Notes under the pieces: model-generated
Seen by the model: the letters and a program-made list of their open reading frames with translations, nothing else
Told to the model about the DNA's origin: nothing
The model's database searches: none
From: an uncultured Sphingopyxis sp.
Lineage (GTDB): Bacteria; Pseudomonadota; Alphaproteobacteria; Sphingomonadales; Sphingomonadaceae
DNA: 11,422 nt
Reading direction: 5' to 3'
Assembly (NCBI GenBank): GCA_937957805.1
Contig: CALFXW010000056.1
Coordinates: 1 to 11,422 of the forward strand
Shown here: positions 1 to 6,898 of the stretch, piece by piece
Numbering within the stretch: the stretch's first letter is position 1
How the letters are laid out: each line of letters starts with the position of its first letter
Made by a program: the position numbers and the translations under genes

Positions 1-2
1 GG

Positions 3-587
3 GTTCGGGCCATTTTGCCCGTGGCTGCGTCAGAAAATCTGGAAATATATCTATATTCCTGCGCCTTCCTTCCTTGCCACAAGCAAAATTGCCTCGAACC
101 TCGGGTGCGTGGTTTGTCGGTTTACGGCCTGGGTAGCCGCATCACCATGGCCGAACGCGCCTTTGTGGTGGAGGCTTTTGCCCGCGCGGGCGGGCGCGCC
201 ATTGTCGCCCATGCAGATATTGCCGCGCTGTCCGGCCCCGGCGACCCGCCCGCTGACCACCGCGTCTATGGCGCGCTGCTGAACCATGCGGTGGAAAAAT
301 GGCTGCCCGAAAGCGGCGGTGCTATCGACGTCACCATCGACGATGGGCGCTATGACGCGCTGCGCAACATCGCCATGCGCGATGCGGTGCAAAAATCAGT
401 CGGACAATGGGGCCGCGCGCGGCTGGCCGATTCGCGGCGCTGTGCGGGGGTGCAATTTGCCGATGTGATCGCCAACAGCCATTTCCACGTCGCGCTGGCA
501 ACGCGCGAAGTGGCGCGCATCGACGCGCTGTTGCAGCCATTATGGCAGGCGGACATCATCCGCCGCCTGCCCGTAACCGCAATTTAG
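3..587 (+). CDS. DUF3800-like protein, C-terminal part (5' end uncertain, probably off the window)
   Basis: The reading frame is open from the left edge, so the true start is probably upstream. Inside the window the possible starts are TTG at 15 and ATG at 147, and neither has a convincing ribosome binding site. The C-terminal half, with a DSRRCAGVQFADVIAN segment near residues 138-153 counted from TTG 15, resembles the end of DUF3800 proteins, where an 'aspartate...hydrophobic-AD-hydrophobic-AN' stretch closes a nuclease-like fold of unknown substrate. The N-terminal DESG-type motif of that family is not visible. The first 45 codons are AT-richer and cysteine-rich and do not look like the rest, so they may be non-coding, or the gene may be truncated or frameshifted. 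The stop codon overlaps the end of convergent rpoZ. The family assignment is tentative and the biological role is unknown. Confidence 0.5.
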   Translation, partial: VRAILPVAASENLEIYLYSCAFLPCHKQNCLEPRVRGLSVYGLGSRITMAERAFVVEAFARAGGRAIVAHADIAALSGPGDPPADHRVYGALLNHAVEKWLPESGGAIDVTIDDGRYDALRNIAMRDAVQKSVGQWGRARLADSRRCAGVQFADVIANSHFHVALATREVARIDALLQPLWQADIIRRLPVTAI

Positions 588-928
588 CCGTCGTAATCGC
601 CAACACCGGCGGTCGGGCGCGGCGGGGCGGCGGCGGTCAGGCGCAGCGCCTCTGCCGAACGGGCGATCGAGCCGACTTCATCGGGCGTATCATCATCATC
701 GACCACGACTTTTTGGTGGCTGCCGATAAGGGCGGCTTCAATGTCGCTGGGACGGATGGTTTCGTCGGCGATTTCGCGCAGCGCGACCACCGGGTTTTTA
801 TCCCGATCCCGTTCGATCGTCAGTTCCGCGCCCTTGGAAATTTCGCGCGCGCGCTGTGATGCCATCAGCACCAGATCAAAACGGTTGGAAATTTTATCAA
901 CACAATCTTCGACGGTGACGCGCGCCAT
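584..928 (-). CDS. rpoZ: DNA-directed RNA polymerase subunit omega
   Basis: This 114-residue protein is the omega subunit, which helps fold and stabilise the beta-prime subunit and, in many proteobacteria, forms part of the ppGpp-binding site. The family signature is clear: it begins MARVTVEDC, continues with NRFDLVLMASQRAREIS at residues 15-31 and KNPVVALREIADE at 44-56. After about residue 65 there is an acidic tail (DDDD at 77-80) and a low-complexity end, common in alphaproteobacterial omegas. The ATG at 926-928 is preceded by an AAGGA ribosome binding site (936-940 on this strand), which fixes the start. A spoT/relA neighbour, frequent in gammaproteobacteria, is absent here, and the gene appears monocistronic. 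Its TAA stop overlaps the stop of the convergent upstream gene by 4 bp. Confidence 0.96.
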   Translation of the reverse strand: MARVTVEDCVDKISNRFDLVLMASQRAREISKGAELTIERDRDKNPVVALREIADETIRPSDIEAALIGSHQKVVVDDDDTPDEVGSIARSAEALRLTAAAPPRPTAGVGDYDG

Positions 929-978
929 CGCAATATCCTTGGCAATCGGAGTGGAAAACCCGGCATGGGCGAAGGCGG

Positions 979-1007
979 CATGTAGGCGGCGGTGGCCAAA
1001 AAGTCAA
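979..1007 (-). promoter_or_regulatory. Candidate sigma-70-type promoter of rpoZ
   Basis: Read on the minus strand, TTGACT (1002-1007) is followed after 17 bp by TACATG (979-984). The -35 box matches the TTGACA consensus at five of six positions, while the -10 matches TATAAT at only three. It lies about 50 bp upstream of the rpoZ start codon, a sensible place for its promoter. It was found by eye only. Confidence 0.4.
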
Positions 1008-1069
1008 TGAAACTAAATGGCGCGCGATGAAATGCTTGGCGCGCCTTCATTGGGCGCTATCCTGACGGC

Positions 1070-2254
1070 ATGGCAACGGGGGCAGAGATTGAAATGACAG
1101 ATGCGCCGCGCGCATGGATGGTCGCGGGCGCGCAATTGCGCCTGATCATCGATGGGCCAGCGCGGCTGGCGCAGTATCTGGCGACGATTGCGGGGGCGGC
1201 GCGCAACATCCGCCTTATCACCTATAATTTTGTCGATGATGCGGCGGGGCGCGCGGTGCTGGACGCGCTGCTTGCCGCGCGCGGGCGCGGGGTCGATGTG
1301 CGGCTCATCATCGATAGTTTCGGTTCGTCCACCACCAGCGCCGCGCTCTTTGCACCGCTGGTCGAAGCGGGCGCGCAGCTCCACTGGTTTTCCGGGCGCT
1401 GGTCGAACCGCTACCTCATCCGCAACCATCAAAAATTGCTGGTGGCGGATGAAAATGTCGCAGTAATCGGCGGATTCAACATCGCCGACGCTTATTTTGC
1501 CGCCGCAGATGTGCCCACCGGCTGGCGGGATCTGGGCCTCTGGGTAGAGGGCGATTTTGCTGGCGTCACGGCGCGCTGGTTCGACATTTTGTTCGACTGG
1601 GCAAGGCGTGATACGCGCAAATGGCGCGATCTGACGCGCGCCATCCGCAATTTTGACGGCGGCGATGGCGCCATTTGCCTGCGGCTCGGCGGGCCGACCG
1701 CGCGGCTGTCCCCCTGGGCGCAGGCGCTCCGCCGCGCGATGCAGGGGGCGCGCCGCCTCCACATCTCCACCGCCTATTTTTCGCCCAACCGCTCGGTCAT
1801 CCGGCGGATTGGCGCGGCGGGACTTGCCGGACAGGCGCGGCTCATCCTCCCCGCGCGCAGCGACAATCCGGCAACCGTCGGGGCATCGCGCCTGCTCTAT
1901 GGTTATTTGATGAAGCGCGGCGTGGCGGTGTATGAATTCACCCCGTCACTGCTGCACAATAAAATCATCATCGCCGATGACCATGTGTTTTTGGGCAGTG
2001 CCAATTTCGACATGCGCAGCCTCTACATCAATGTCGAATTGATGGTGGAGGTGACCGACGCCGCATTCGCCGCCGGGTGCCGCGCGCTGGTGGCGCATCA
2101 GGCAAGCGAATCCACCCCGATTACCCCCGCGCTCCACGCCAGTCGCGCGGGCTGGCTCAACCGGTTGCGCTGGGTCGCCAGTTGGCTGATTGTTGCGGTG
2201 GTCGATTATGGCGTGGCGCGGCGGCTGAACTTTGGGCTGCCGAAACGGGATTAG
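1070..2254 (+). CDS. Phospholipase D-superfamily / cardiolipin synthase-like protein (two HKD motifs)
   Basis: This 394-residue protein has two complete HxKx4D catalytic motifs. The first is H120, K122, D127, followed by GGFN at 134-137. The second is H296, K298, D303, followed by GSANFD at 309-314. The paired arrangement is that of bacterial cardiolipin synthases, which transfer a phosphatidyl group through a phospho-histidine intermediate. The N-terminal membrane helices of ClsA-type enzymes are missing, so it is closer in layout to ClsB/ClsC. A hydrophobic segment near residues 366-380 may attach it to the membrane. The start is uncertain: ATG 1070 has a poor ribosome site, whereas ATG 1094 (residue 9) follows a GGGGGCAGAG stretch. 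It converges on a phospholipid-methylation and glycerophosphate operon, which supports a lipid role. Exact substrates (phosphatidylglycerol, phosphatidylethanolamine) cannot be read from sequence, and a phospholipase is an alternative. Confidence 0.85.
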   Translation: MATGAEIEMTDAPRAWMVAGAQLRLIIDGPARLAQYLATIAGAARNIRLITYNFVDDAAGRAVLDALLAARGRGVDVRLIIDSFGSSTTSAALFAPLVEAGAQLHWFSGRWSNRYLIRNHQKLLVADENVAVIGGFNIADAYFAAADVPTGWRDLGLWVEGDFAGVTARWFDILFDWARRDTRKWRDLTRAIRNFDGGDGAICLRLGGPTARLSPWAQALRRAMQGARRLHISTAYFSPNRSVIRRIGAAGLAGQARLILPARSDNPATVGASRLLYGYLMKRGVAVYEFTPSLLHNKIIIADDHVFLGSANFDMRSLYINVELMVEVTDAAFAAGCRALVAHQASESTPITPALHASRAGWLNRLRWVASWLIVAVVDYGVARRLNFGLPKRD

Positions 2255-2268
2255 CGCGCGCTTAATCC
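2248..2268. terminator. Hairpin across two convergent stop codons, possible bidirectional terminator
   Basis: The inverted repeat pairs GGATTA (2248-2253) with TAATCC (2263-2268), extends by two GC pairs after a one-base bulge, and has a four-base GCGC loop. It contains both the TAG of the PLD gene and the TAA of the methyltransferase gene. No T-tract follows on either strand, so classical intrinsic termination is doubtful. Confidence 0.3.
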
Positions 2269-2891
2269 TCTGTCTTGGTGGCCCAGAACAGGTAACAGGG
2301 CGGGATATTCCACCATTCCATGCCATTTTCAATCTGGCTGAAATGGGGTTCGAGGAAATCGCGCGCGCGTTTGCGAAATTGATAGACGAGGAAACTGCCG
2401 CCCGGGCGCAGCGCGCGGTGGGTGGCAGCGGCAATCGCGGGGCCGACACCGTCGGGCAAAGTCGAAAATGGCAGGCCGGACAGAATCTGGTCGGCGTGGG
2501 TAAAGCCGTTGGCGGCGATTATCCCCTCCACATCCGTCGCCGAACCAAGGATGGGGCGAAAACGGCTGTCGGCAATATCGCGTTTCAGATAGTCGATGAA
2601 ATCGCCGTTGGTATCAATCGCGATATAGGTCGCATCGCCGCGCATATGCGACAATATGGTGCGCGAAAAAGTGCCGACCCCCGGCCCATATTCGACGAAT
2701 AAATCAACCTTGGCCCAATCAACGCGCGACAACATATGGTCGATCAGCGTGGGGGTGGACGGGATGATCGAACCCACCATCACCGGGTGTTTGACAAAGC
2801 CTTTGAGGAACATGCCCCATGGGCCGAGCGCACGCACCACCCGGTCACGCAGACGGTCGGGGCGGCGGGTTTCAGCCTTGCTCAGCGACAT
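2262..2891 (-). CDS. PmtA-like phospholipid N-methyltransferase (class I SAM-dependent)
   Basis: From ATG 2891 this is a 209-residue class I methyltransferase. In this numbering the SAM-binding motif I, EYGPGVG, is at about residues 67-73, the acidic residue ending strand 2 is D93 (AID), the SGLPFS motif is at 138-143 and RPGG at 162-165. The N-terminal HPVMVGSIIPSTPTL and C-terminal NIPPCYLFW stretches resemble Sinorhizobium-type PmtA (VGAVMPS, NVPPARVW), which methylates phosphatidylethanolamine stepwise to phosphatidylcholine at the inner membrane. A start 17 codons upstream at 2942 is possible, but ATG 2891 has a better-placed GGGA and the extra residues look unlike the family. It lies about 90 bp after glpD on the same strand, the last gene of the lipid block. 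Other SAM methyltransferases of similar fold, such as rRNA dimethylases, are less likely because the PmtA-like ends match. Confidence 0.78.
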   Translation of the reverse strand: MSLSKAETRRPDRLRDRVVRALGPWGMFLKGFVKHPVMVGSIIPSTPTLIDHMLSRVDWAKVDLFVEYGPGVGTFSRTILSHMRGDATYIAIDTNGDFIDYLKRDIADSRFRPILGSATDVEGIIAANGFTHADQILSGLPFSTLPDGVGPAIAAATHRALRPGGSFLVYQFRKRARDFLEPHFSQIENGMEWWNIPPCYLFWATKTED

Positions 2892-2981
2892 GCAATAATC
2901 CCAATTGGTGCGGCTGATTCCGGAACCGCCATCCCCTGCCATAGGCGAAAGCAGGGGGGCGTGGCAATGCGCAATGGGGCG

Positions 2982-4514
2982 CTACGCACCCTCCCCCTGC
3001 CCCAAAACGGTTATTTTCTGTGCGACATATTCGGCCAATCGCGCGGATTCTTGGGCCGACAGGCGCAAGCCCAATTTGCTGCGCCGCCACAAAATATCGG
3101 CAACATCGCGCGCCCATTCGCGTTCGACCATCCAGTCCACCTCCGCCGCGCTGAGCCCATGGCCAAAATCCGCGCCCAGATCGGCGCGGTTGCGCGCACC
3201 GCCCAGCCAGCATCGTGCCTCTGTCCCATAAGCAGCGGCGATGCGCCGCGCGTCGAACGCGTCCAGAAATGCATAATCGCGCGCCAGTTCGGCCACCAGC
3301 GCACCAAATCCCTTCACCGGAAAATCGCCGCCCGGCAGCGGTGCCTTGCCCGTCCACGCAGCACCGGACAATTTGGGGCTATGGGGGGTGAGAAGTTCCA
3401 TCACCTCCCCCGCCAGATGGCGATAGCTGGTGATTTTGCCGCCAAAAACCGACAGCATCGGCGGTGCGTCGCCACCTGCGCCGCAGTCCATTTCAAAGAC
3501 ATAGCCGCGCGTTGCCGATTCGGGTTTGCCCGACCCGTCATCGACCAAGGGGCGCACCCCGCTATACGCCCAGACGACATCATCGGGGGTAATCTGCTGC
3601 GCAAAATATTCGTTGATCCCCCGACAGAGGTAGGCGATTTCATCCGCCGTGGCGACCGGCTGGCCCATCGCATCATCATGGTCGCAATCGGTGGTGCCGA
3701 TCAGCGTAAAATCGCCCTGATAGGGGATGGCGAAAAAAATCCGCCCGTCGGCGAGCTGGAAAAAATAGGCAAAATCATGGGTGAAAAGCCGTGGGACGAC
3801 GATGTGCGATCCGCGCACCTGACGCATCGCATGACGGCTGGCGACCCCTGCCATCCGCGTCACATGCAGCACATGCGGCCCTGCGGCATTGACGATGGTG
3901 CGCGCGTGAAATTCGCCCGCCGTGCTCGTCACCCGCCACAGCCCATTTTCGCGCGCCAGCGCGGTCACCGGCGCGTCGCGCAGCATCGCCGCGCCATGTG
4001 CCGCCGCGTCGCGCAAATTGGCGATGACCAGCCGCGCATCATCATCCGCGCAATCGCTATAGACAAAGCCGTGGCGATATTGCGCCTGCAATGGCGCGCC
4101 TGCGGCATGGCGCGCGAGGTTGATCGTTTCGGTCGTCGGCAGCAATTTTCGCCCGCCGATATAGTCATAGAGGAAGAGGCCAAGCCGCAACAGCCAGCGC
4201 GGGCGCAAACCGCGATGATAGGGCAGGACAAAACGCATCGGGTGGATGAGGTGCGGGGCGATGCCCCACAAAATCTCCCGCTCGGCGAGGGCTTCGCGCA
4301 CCAGCCCAAAAGCATAATGTTCGAGGTAACGCAGCCCGCCGTGGATCAGCTTGGTCGACGCGCTGGATGTGCAGCCGGCAAAATCACCCGCTTCGAACAA
4401 TATGACGCTCGCCCCGCGCCCCGCCGCATCGCGCGCGACCCCCGCGCCGTTGATGCCCCCGCCGATTATGGCAATGTCGAAAATCGCTGGGCTGGCGGGT
4501 GGATTGCTGGGCAT
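2982..4514 (-). CDS. glpD: Aerobic glycerol-3-phosphate dehydrogenase
   Basis: This 510-residue FAD flavoprotein oxidises sn-glycerol-3-phosphate to dihydroxyacetone phosphate and passes electrons to quinone at the inner membrane. The Rossmann FAD site IIGGGINGAGVARDAAGRG occupies about residues 16-34, with E41 at the end of the second strand. The conserved TSSASTKLIHGGLRYLE follows at 49-65, and further on come a GVRPL segment and FGGKITSYRHLAGE, all typical of GlpD/GlpA. The C-terminal helical domain is present, so the length is normal. I chose ATG 4514 because an AGGG lies 7 bp upstream; a TTG two codons earlier (4520) is the alternative. The gene begins 9 bp after the end of the Tam41-like gene, strongly suggesting co-transcription. 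No glycerol kinase or uptake facilitator is adjacent, so here it probably balances the glycerol-3-phosphate pool for phospholipid synthesis or recycling rather than serving dedicated glycerol catabolism. Confidence 0.95.
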   Translation of the reverse strand: MPSNPPASPAIFDIAIIGGGINGAGVARDAAGRGASVILFEAGDFAGCTSSASTKLIHGGLRYLEHYAFGLVREALAEREILWGIAPHLIHPMRFVLPYHRGLRPRWLLRLGLFLYDYIGGRKLLPTTETINLARHAAGAPLQAQYRHGFVYSDCADDDARLVIANLRDAAAHGAAMLRDAPVTALARENGLWRVTSTAGEFHARTIVNAAGPHVLHVTRMAGVASRHAMRQVRGSHIVVPRLFTHDFAYFFQLADGRIFFAIPYQGDFTLIGTTDCDHDDAMGQPVATADEIAYLCRGINEYFAQQITPDDVVWAYSGVRPLVDDGSGKPESATRGYVFEMDCGAGGDAPPMLSVFGGKITSYRHLAGEVMELLTPHSPKLSGAAWTGKAPLPGGDFPVKGFGALVAELARDYAFLDAFDARRIAAAYGTEARCWLGGARNRADLGADFGHGLSAAEVDWMVEREWARDVADILWRRSKLGLRLSAQESARLAEYVAQKITVLGQGEGA

Positions 4515-4523
4515 TTCCAAACC

Positions 4524-5393
4524 CTACCGCACCGCCCCCTGTCGCAGCAAGCGGGGTAATAGGGTAAAGGCCGCCAAAATCGGGTGGCGGCGCTGCCAAT
4601 CGCTGACGATGATTTGCGTGCCCGCGTGGCGGTTGACCTTCCACGCCAGATACTCAATCCCGCCGGCAAAGGTAAAGGTCGCTTTCAGGAGCCGCGCGAT
4701 GGAGAGTAATTTCCCCTCCACCCGTCGTCGTGCCCAGCCGCCGCCGCGCGCGCCGGTTGGGATCAGCGCCGCCGCCGCATCGCCAAATATCTGGTATCGT
4801 TCGGGCGCGGCATCGACGACCGAGGCTGGCCGCCCGCCGCGTTCGGCGCGCAGTTCGACCGAGTAGGTAAGGGTGAATGCACGCCGCCACCAATCGAGCA
4901 TCCGCTCCCCATCGCGGCTTTGCGCTGCTGCCAGCAATGTGGGGGCGGCGCGCGCGACAGCGGCGATGGCACCATCCGCCGCTGCATCATCGCTGCTCCA
5001 CACCAGTCGCGACGGCTGGGCAAAGCGCGCCCATACCGAAACATTGCGCGTTTCCGGCCCGTTCAGCCGGTGAAAATCCGCCGCGCTCAGCACCGCATAT
5101 TTTGCGCTGTGCCCGCCCGAAGCAAAGGGGAAAACATTGGGCGGAATCAATCTATTGGCCCACGCCAGCCAGCGACGCGGATAGGCGGCGGCATAATCCG
5201 CAACGATGAGGTAAAAGTCGAGCATCAGCCCGTCGAGATTTTCTTCCCGCAAACATGACCCGTAAAACAGCACCGCCTGCGCACCGGGGTGCTGCGCCGC
5301 GATTGCCGCTGCCATCGCCGATACCGCTGGCTGCACAGCCTGGGTCAATTCATCGCGCACGAGCGCGGTAAGACGCGTTTCGGGGCGGGCCAT
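4524..5393 (-). CDS. Tam41-like phosphatidate cytidylyltransferase (CDP-diacylglycerol synthase) candidate
   Basis: This 289-residue soluble-looking protein resembles the Tam41/Mmp37 family, the mitochondrial CDP-diacylglycerol synthase that makes CDP-DAG from CTP and phosphatidic acid and has a nucleotidyltransferase fold. Matching features in order are YGSCLR at 44-49 (YGSG in Tam41), the presumed metal-binding D59 in LDFYLIV (DLIFGV in yeast Tam41), AKYAVLS at 97-103 (VKYGVVS), a WARFAQPSRLV stretch at 121-131 (YLAGRLQKPV), TLTYSVELR at 174-182 (ALSYAGDIR), and a C-terminal LLKATFTFAGGIEYLAWK at 235-252 (LQTIKGVFTAG...Y). It has no multi-pass membrane domain, unlike CdsA. Position 47 is Cys instead of the usual Gly. 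It sits 11 bp after a lipid kinase and 9 bp before glpD, which suits CDP-DAG synthesis. The resemblance was recognised from memory of the family and activity is not shown. It could instead act on another lipid phosphate. Confidence 0.68.
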   Translation of the reverse strand: MARPETRLTALVRDELTQAVQPAVSAMAAAIAAQHPGAQAVLFYGSCLREENLDGLMLDFYLIVADYAAAYPRRWLAWANRLIPPNVFPFASGGHSAKYAVLSAADFHRLNGPETRNVSVWARFAQPSRLVWSSDDAAADGAIAAVARAAPTLLAAAQSRDGERMLDWWRRAFTLTYSVELRAERGGRPASVVDAAPERYQIFGDAAAALIPTGARGGGWARRRVEGKLLSIARLLKATFTFAGGIEYLAWKVNRHAGTQIIVSDWQRRHPILAAFTLLPRLLRQGAVR

Positions 5394-5404
5394 ATCGGGG
5401 CCGG

Positions 5405-6373
5405 TTACGCCGCGAGCTTGAGGAAGGGGACGGGCGCTGTCGCCTGTAGCGTAATCGGGTGGCCAGTGGTCGCTTCGAATAATTCGCCGTCCAAAATGAC
5501 GCTCGAACGCTCCCCCTCTATGCGGATGAGGTCGCCCTTTTCAAAATAAAGCCCCGAAACTTCGCGCTGCCCCAGCCCGCCGGTCACCGCGATGCGCAAC
5601 ATGCCGAACACCGATTTCAAATTGGCATGGACGGCGAGCAATTTCATCTGCCCGATGCCATTGCCATCGCTGGGCCGCGCGTTGAACAGTAATTTTTCCA
5701 GCGTGGTGACAATCAACACCGCAAAGCGCCCGCGAATCGCGCCTTGCCGTTCAAAACTGACGGTAACCGGCGCGGCGCGGCCCCCGGCGATCCAGCCAAG
5801 GCCAGGAAACAGCGACAATATTGCCAACAGCCCGGCAACAACATGCGCGAGGCCGTTGGGCAGGCCGAGCGGATAGAGCCGGTTGCGGCAATAAAGGATG
5901 ATGTCGGCAAGGCCAGCGCCGCCCAAAAACATGCCCAATACCGGGCGGTTGGTGGTGCCATGCGACAGCGAGATGAGTTCGCGTTCGACGATATGCCCGT
6001 CAAAACCGCCGCGCGCCAAAGCCAAAACCGCCTCCAGCGCGTCGACCGGATCGCCCGATGCGCCAAGGTCGAGCGCGATTAAATTGGTCTTGCCATTGGG
6101 CAGCACCGCGACCGGGGGCACGACATTGGTGCCGAAATGCTTGCCGCCATATAATTCGGTCAGCGCCGCCTGCACCGTGCCATCGCCGCCGTTGATCGCG
6201 ATGATGCGCGGGCGCACCAGCGCGACGGAGGCGAGCGCGGCGCCAATCTGGTCGGCGCGTTCCACCTCATAATGAAAAATGTCGCTATGCCCGGCGCAAT
6301 AGGTGCGGATGCGCGGCAAAAGCGCGCGGTTGCCCGTCGATCTGGGGTTGGAGATCAGGGCAACCGCGACCAT
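5405..6373 (-). CDS. Diacylglycerol-kinase-family lipid kinase
   Basis: This 322-residue protein carries the DAGK catalytic domain shared by diacylglycerol kinases, sphingosine kinases and bacterial YegS/DgkB. The nucleotide-binding GGDGT is at residues 62-66, preceded by the INGGDGTV strand-turn. LPNGKTNLIALDLG at 91-104 takes the place of the usual P-x-GT-x-N-D-x-A motif, with Lys where Thr is usual (G94-K95). LDGE at 294-297 is the normal C-terminal motif. A hydrophobic stretch at about 175-198 could contact the membrane. The kinase should phosphorylate a lipid hydroxyl, most simply diacylglycerol to phosphatidic acid, which the next gene's product could use. A ceramide or sphingoid base is an alternative in a sphingolipid-making organism. 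The start ATG at 6371-6373 has an AGGG 7 bp upstream, and the gene begins 9 bp after the DUF2141 gene. Confidence 0.85.
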   Translation of the reverse strand: MVAVALISNPRSTGNRALLPRIRTYCAGHSDIFHYEVERADQIGAALASVALVRPRIIAINGGDGTVQAALTELYGGKHFGTNVVPPVAVLPNGKTNLIALDLGASGDPVDALEAVLALARGGFDGHIVERELISLSHGTTNRPVLGMFLGGAGLADIILYCRNRLYPLGLPNGLAHVVAGLLAILSLFPGLGWIAGGRAAPVTVSFERQGAIRGRFAVLIVTTLEKLLFNARPSDGNGIGQMKLLAVHANLKSVFGMLRIAVTGGLGQREVSGLYFEKGDLIRIEGERSSVILDGELFEATTGHPITLQATAPVPFLKLAA

Positions 6374-6382
6374 ATCCGCGCC

Positions 6383-6898
6383 CTAATTGCGCGGCAGCGG
6401 GTCAAAGCTTGACCCCTGAATATAATTTAGAATGACCGTCTGGCGCGCCGCGCCCTGCCCCACACTGAACGCCACACGTTCAACCGCCGGTTTGCGGCGG
6501 AACATCATGTCGAGCAGGCTGACATCGGGGTTGCCCGAAAAACCGCCGCCATCGGCGCGGTCCGAATTGCCATTGCCGTTCAGATCATGGCGCACCGACA
6601 CGGCATAGCGCCCCGGCGCGCTGACCGGCACGCAAATCGGCATATCGCCGCTGCGCGTCACCGGCACATCGACCCGCACCAGCCATTGGCGCCGTTCAAA
6701 CATGGTGCGCTGATTGGCATGATATATTTGGACGCGCACCGTGCCGGTACGCGCGCGAAAGCCGGTGACATTGACGATGACCGACGATTCGCCGGCATCA
6801 CAGCGCGCGGCATGGGGGCCAATGCTGAACGCACCCGCCGCCGTCGCAACCGCCCCGGCCAGCGCTGCACCCACCAAAATCGCAGCAAATTTACGCAT
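6383..6898 (-). CDS. Exported DUF2141 family protein
   Basis: This 171-residue protein starts with a signal peptide (positively charged MRK, hydrophobic core at residues 4-20, likely cleavage after AGA near 23), so it is probably periplasmic or outer-membrane-associated. The remainder matches the DUF2141 pattern: a beta-rich region with GTVRVQIYH at 52-60, PGRYAVSVRHDLNGNGNSD at 95-113 and a GFSGNP loop at 119-124. The Asp/Asn-rich HDLNGNGNSD looks like a calcium-binding loop, but no function is established. ATG 6896-6898 has a very good GGAGG ribosome site six bases upstream. It is the first gene of the minus-strand lipid block, 9 bp before the lipid kinase, so it is presumably co-expressed with lipid metabolism. 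Why a secreted protein heads this operon is unclear. Confidence 0.82.
   Translation of the reverse strand: MRKFAAILVGAALAGAVATAAGAFSIGPHAARCDAGESSVIVNVTGFRARTGTVRVQIYHANQRTMFERRQWLVRVDVPVTRSGDMPICVPVSAPGRYAVSVRHDLNGNGNSDRADGGGFSGNPDVSLLDMMFRRKPAVERVAFSVGQGAARQTVILNYIQGSSFDPLPRN

Noticed and set aside
1038..1045. GGCGCGCC palindrome upstream of the PLD gene
   Set aside because: Such GC palindromes occur by chance in this composition, and similar GCGCGC strings are scattered throughout the window.
1013..1762. A 249-codon open frame on the minus strand
   Set aside because: It is antisense to the PLD gene, whose two HKD motifs show which strand is coding.
2736..4559. A 607-codon open frame on the plus strand
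   Set aside because: It lies entirely antisense to glpD and the methyltransferase, both recognisable families, and its translation is Arg/Ala/Pro/His-rich with no family resemblance. Long shadow frames are expected in GC-rich DNA.
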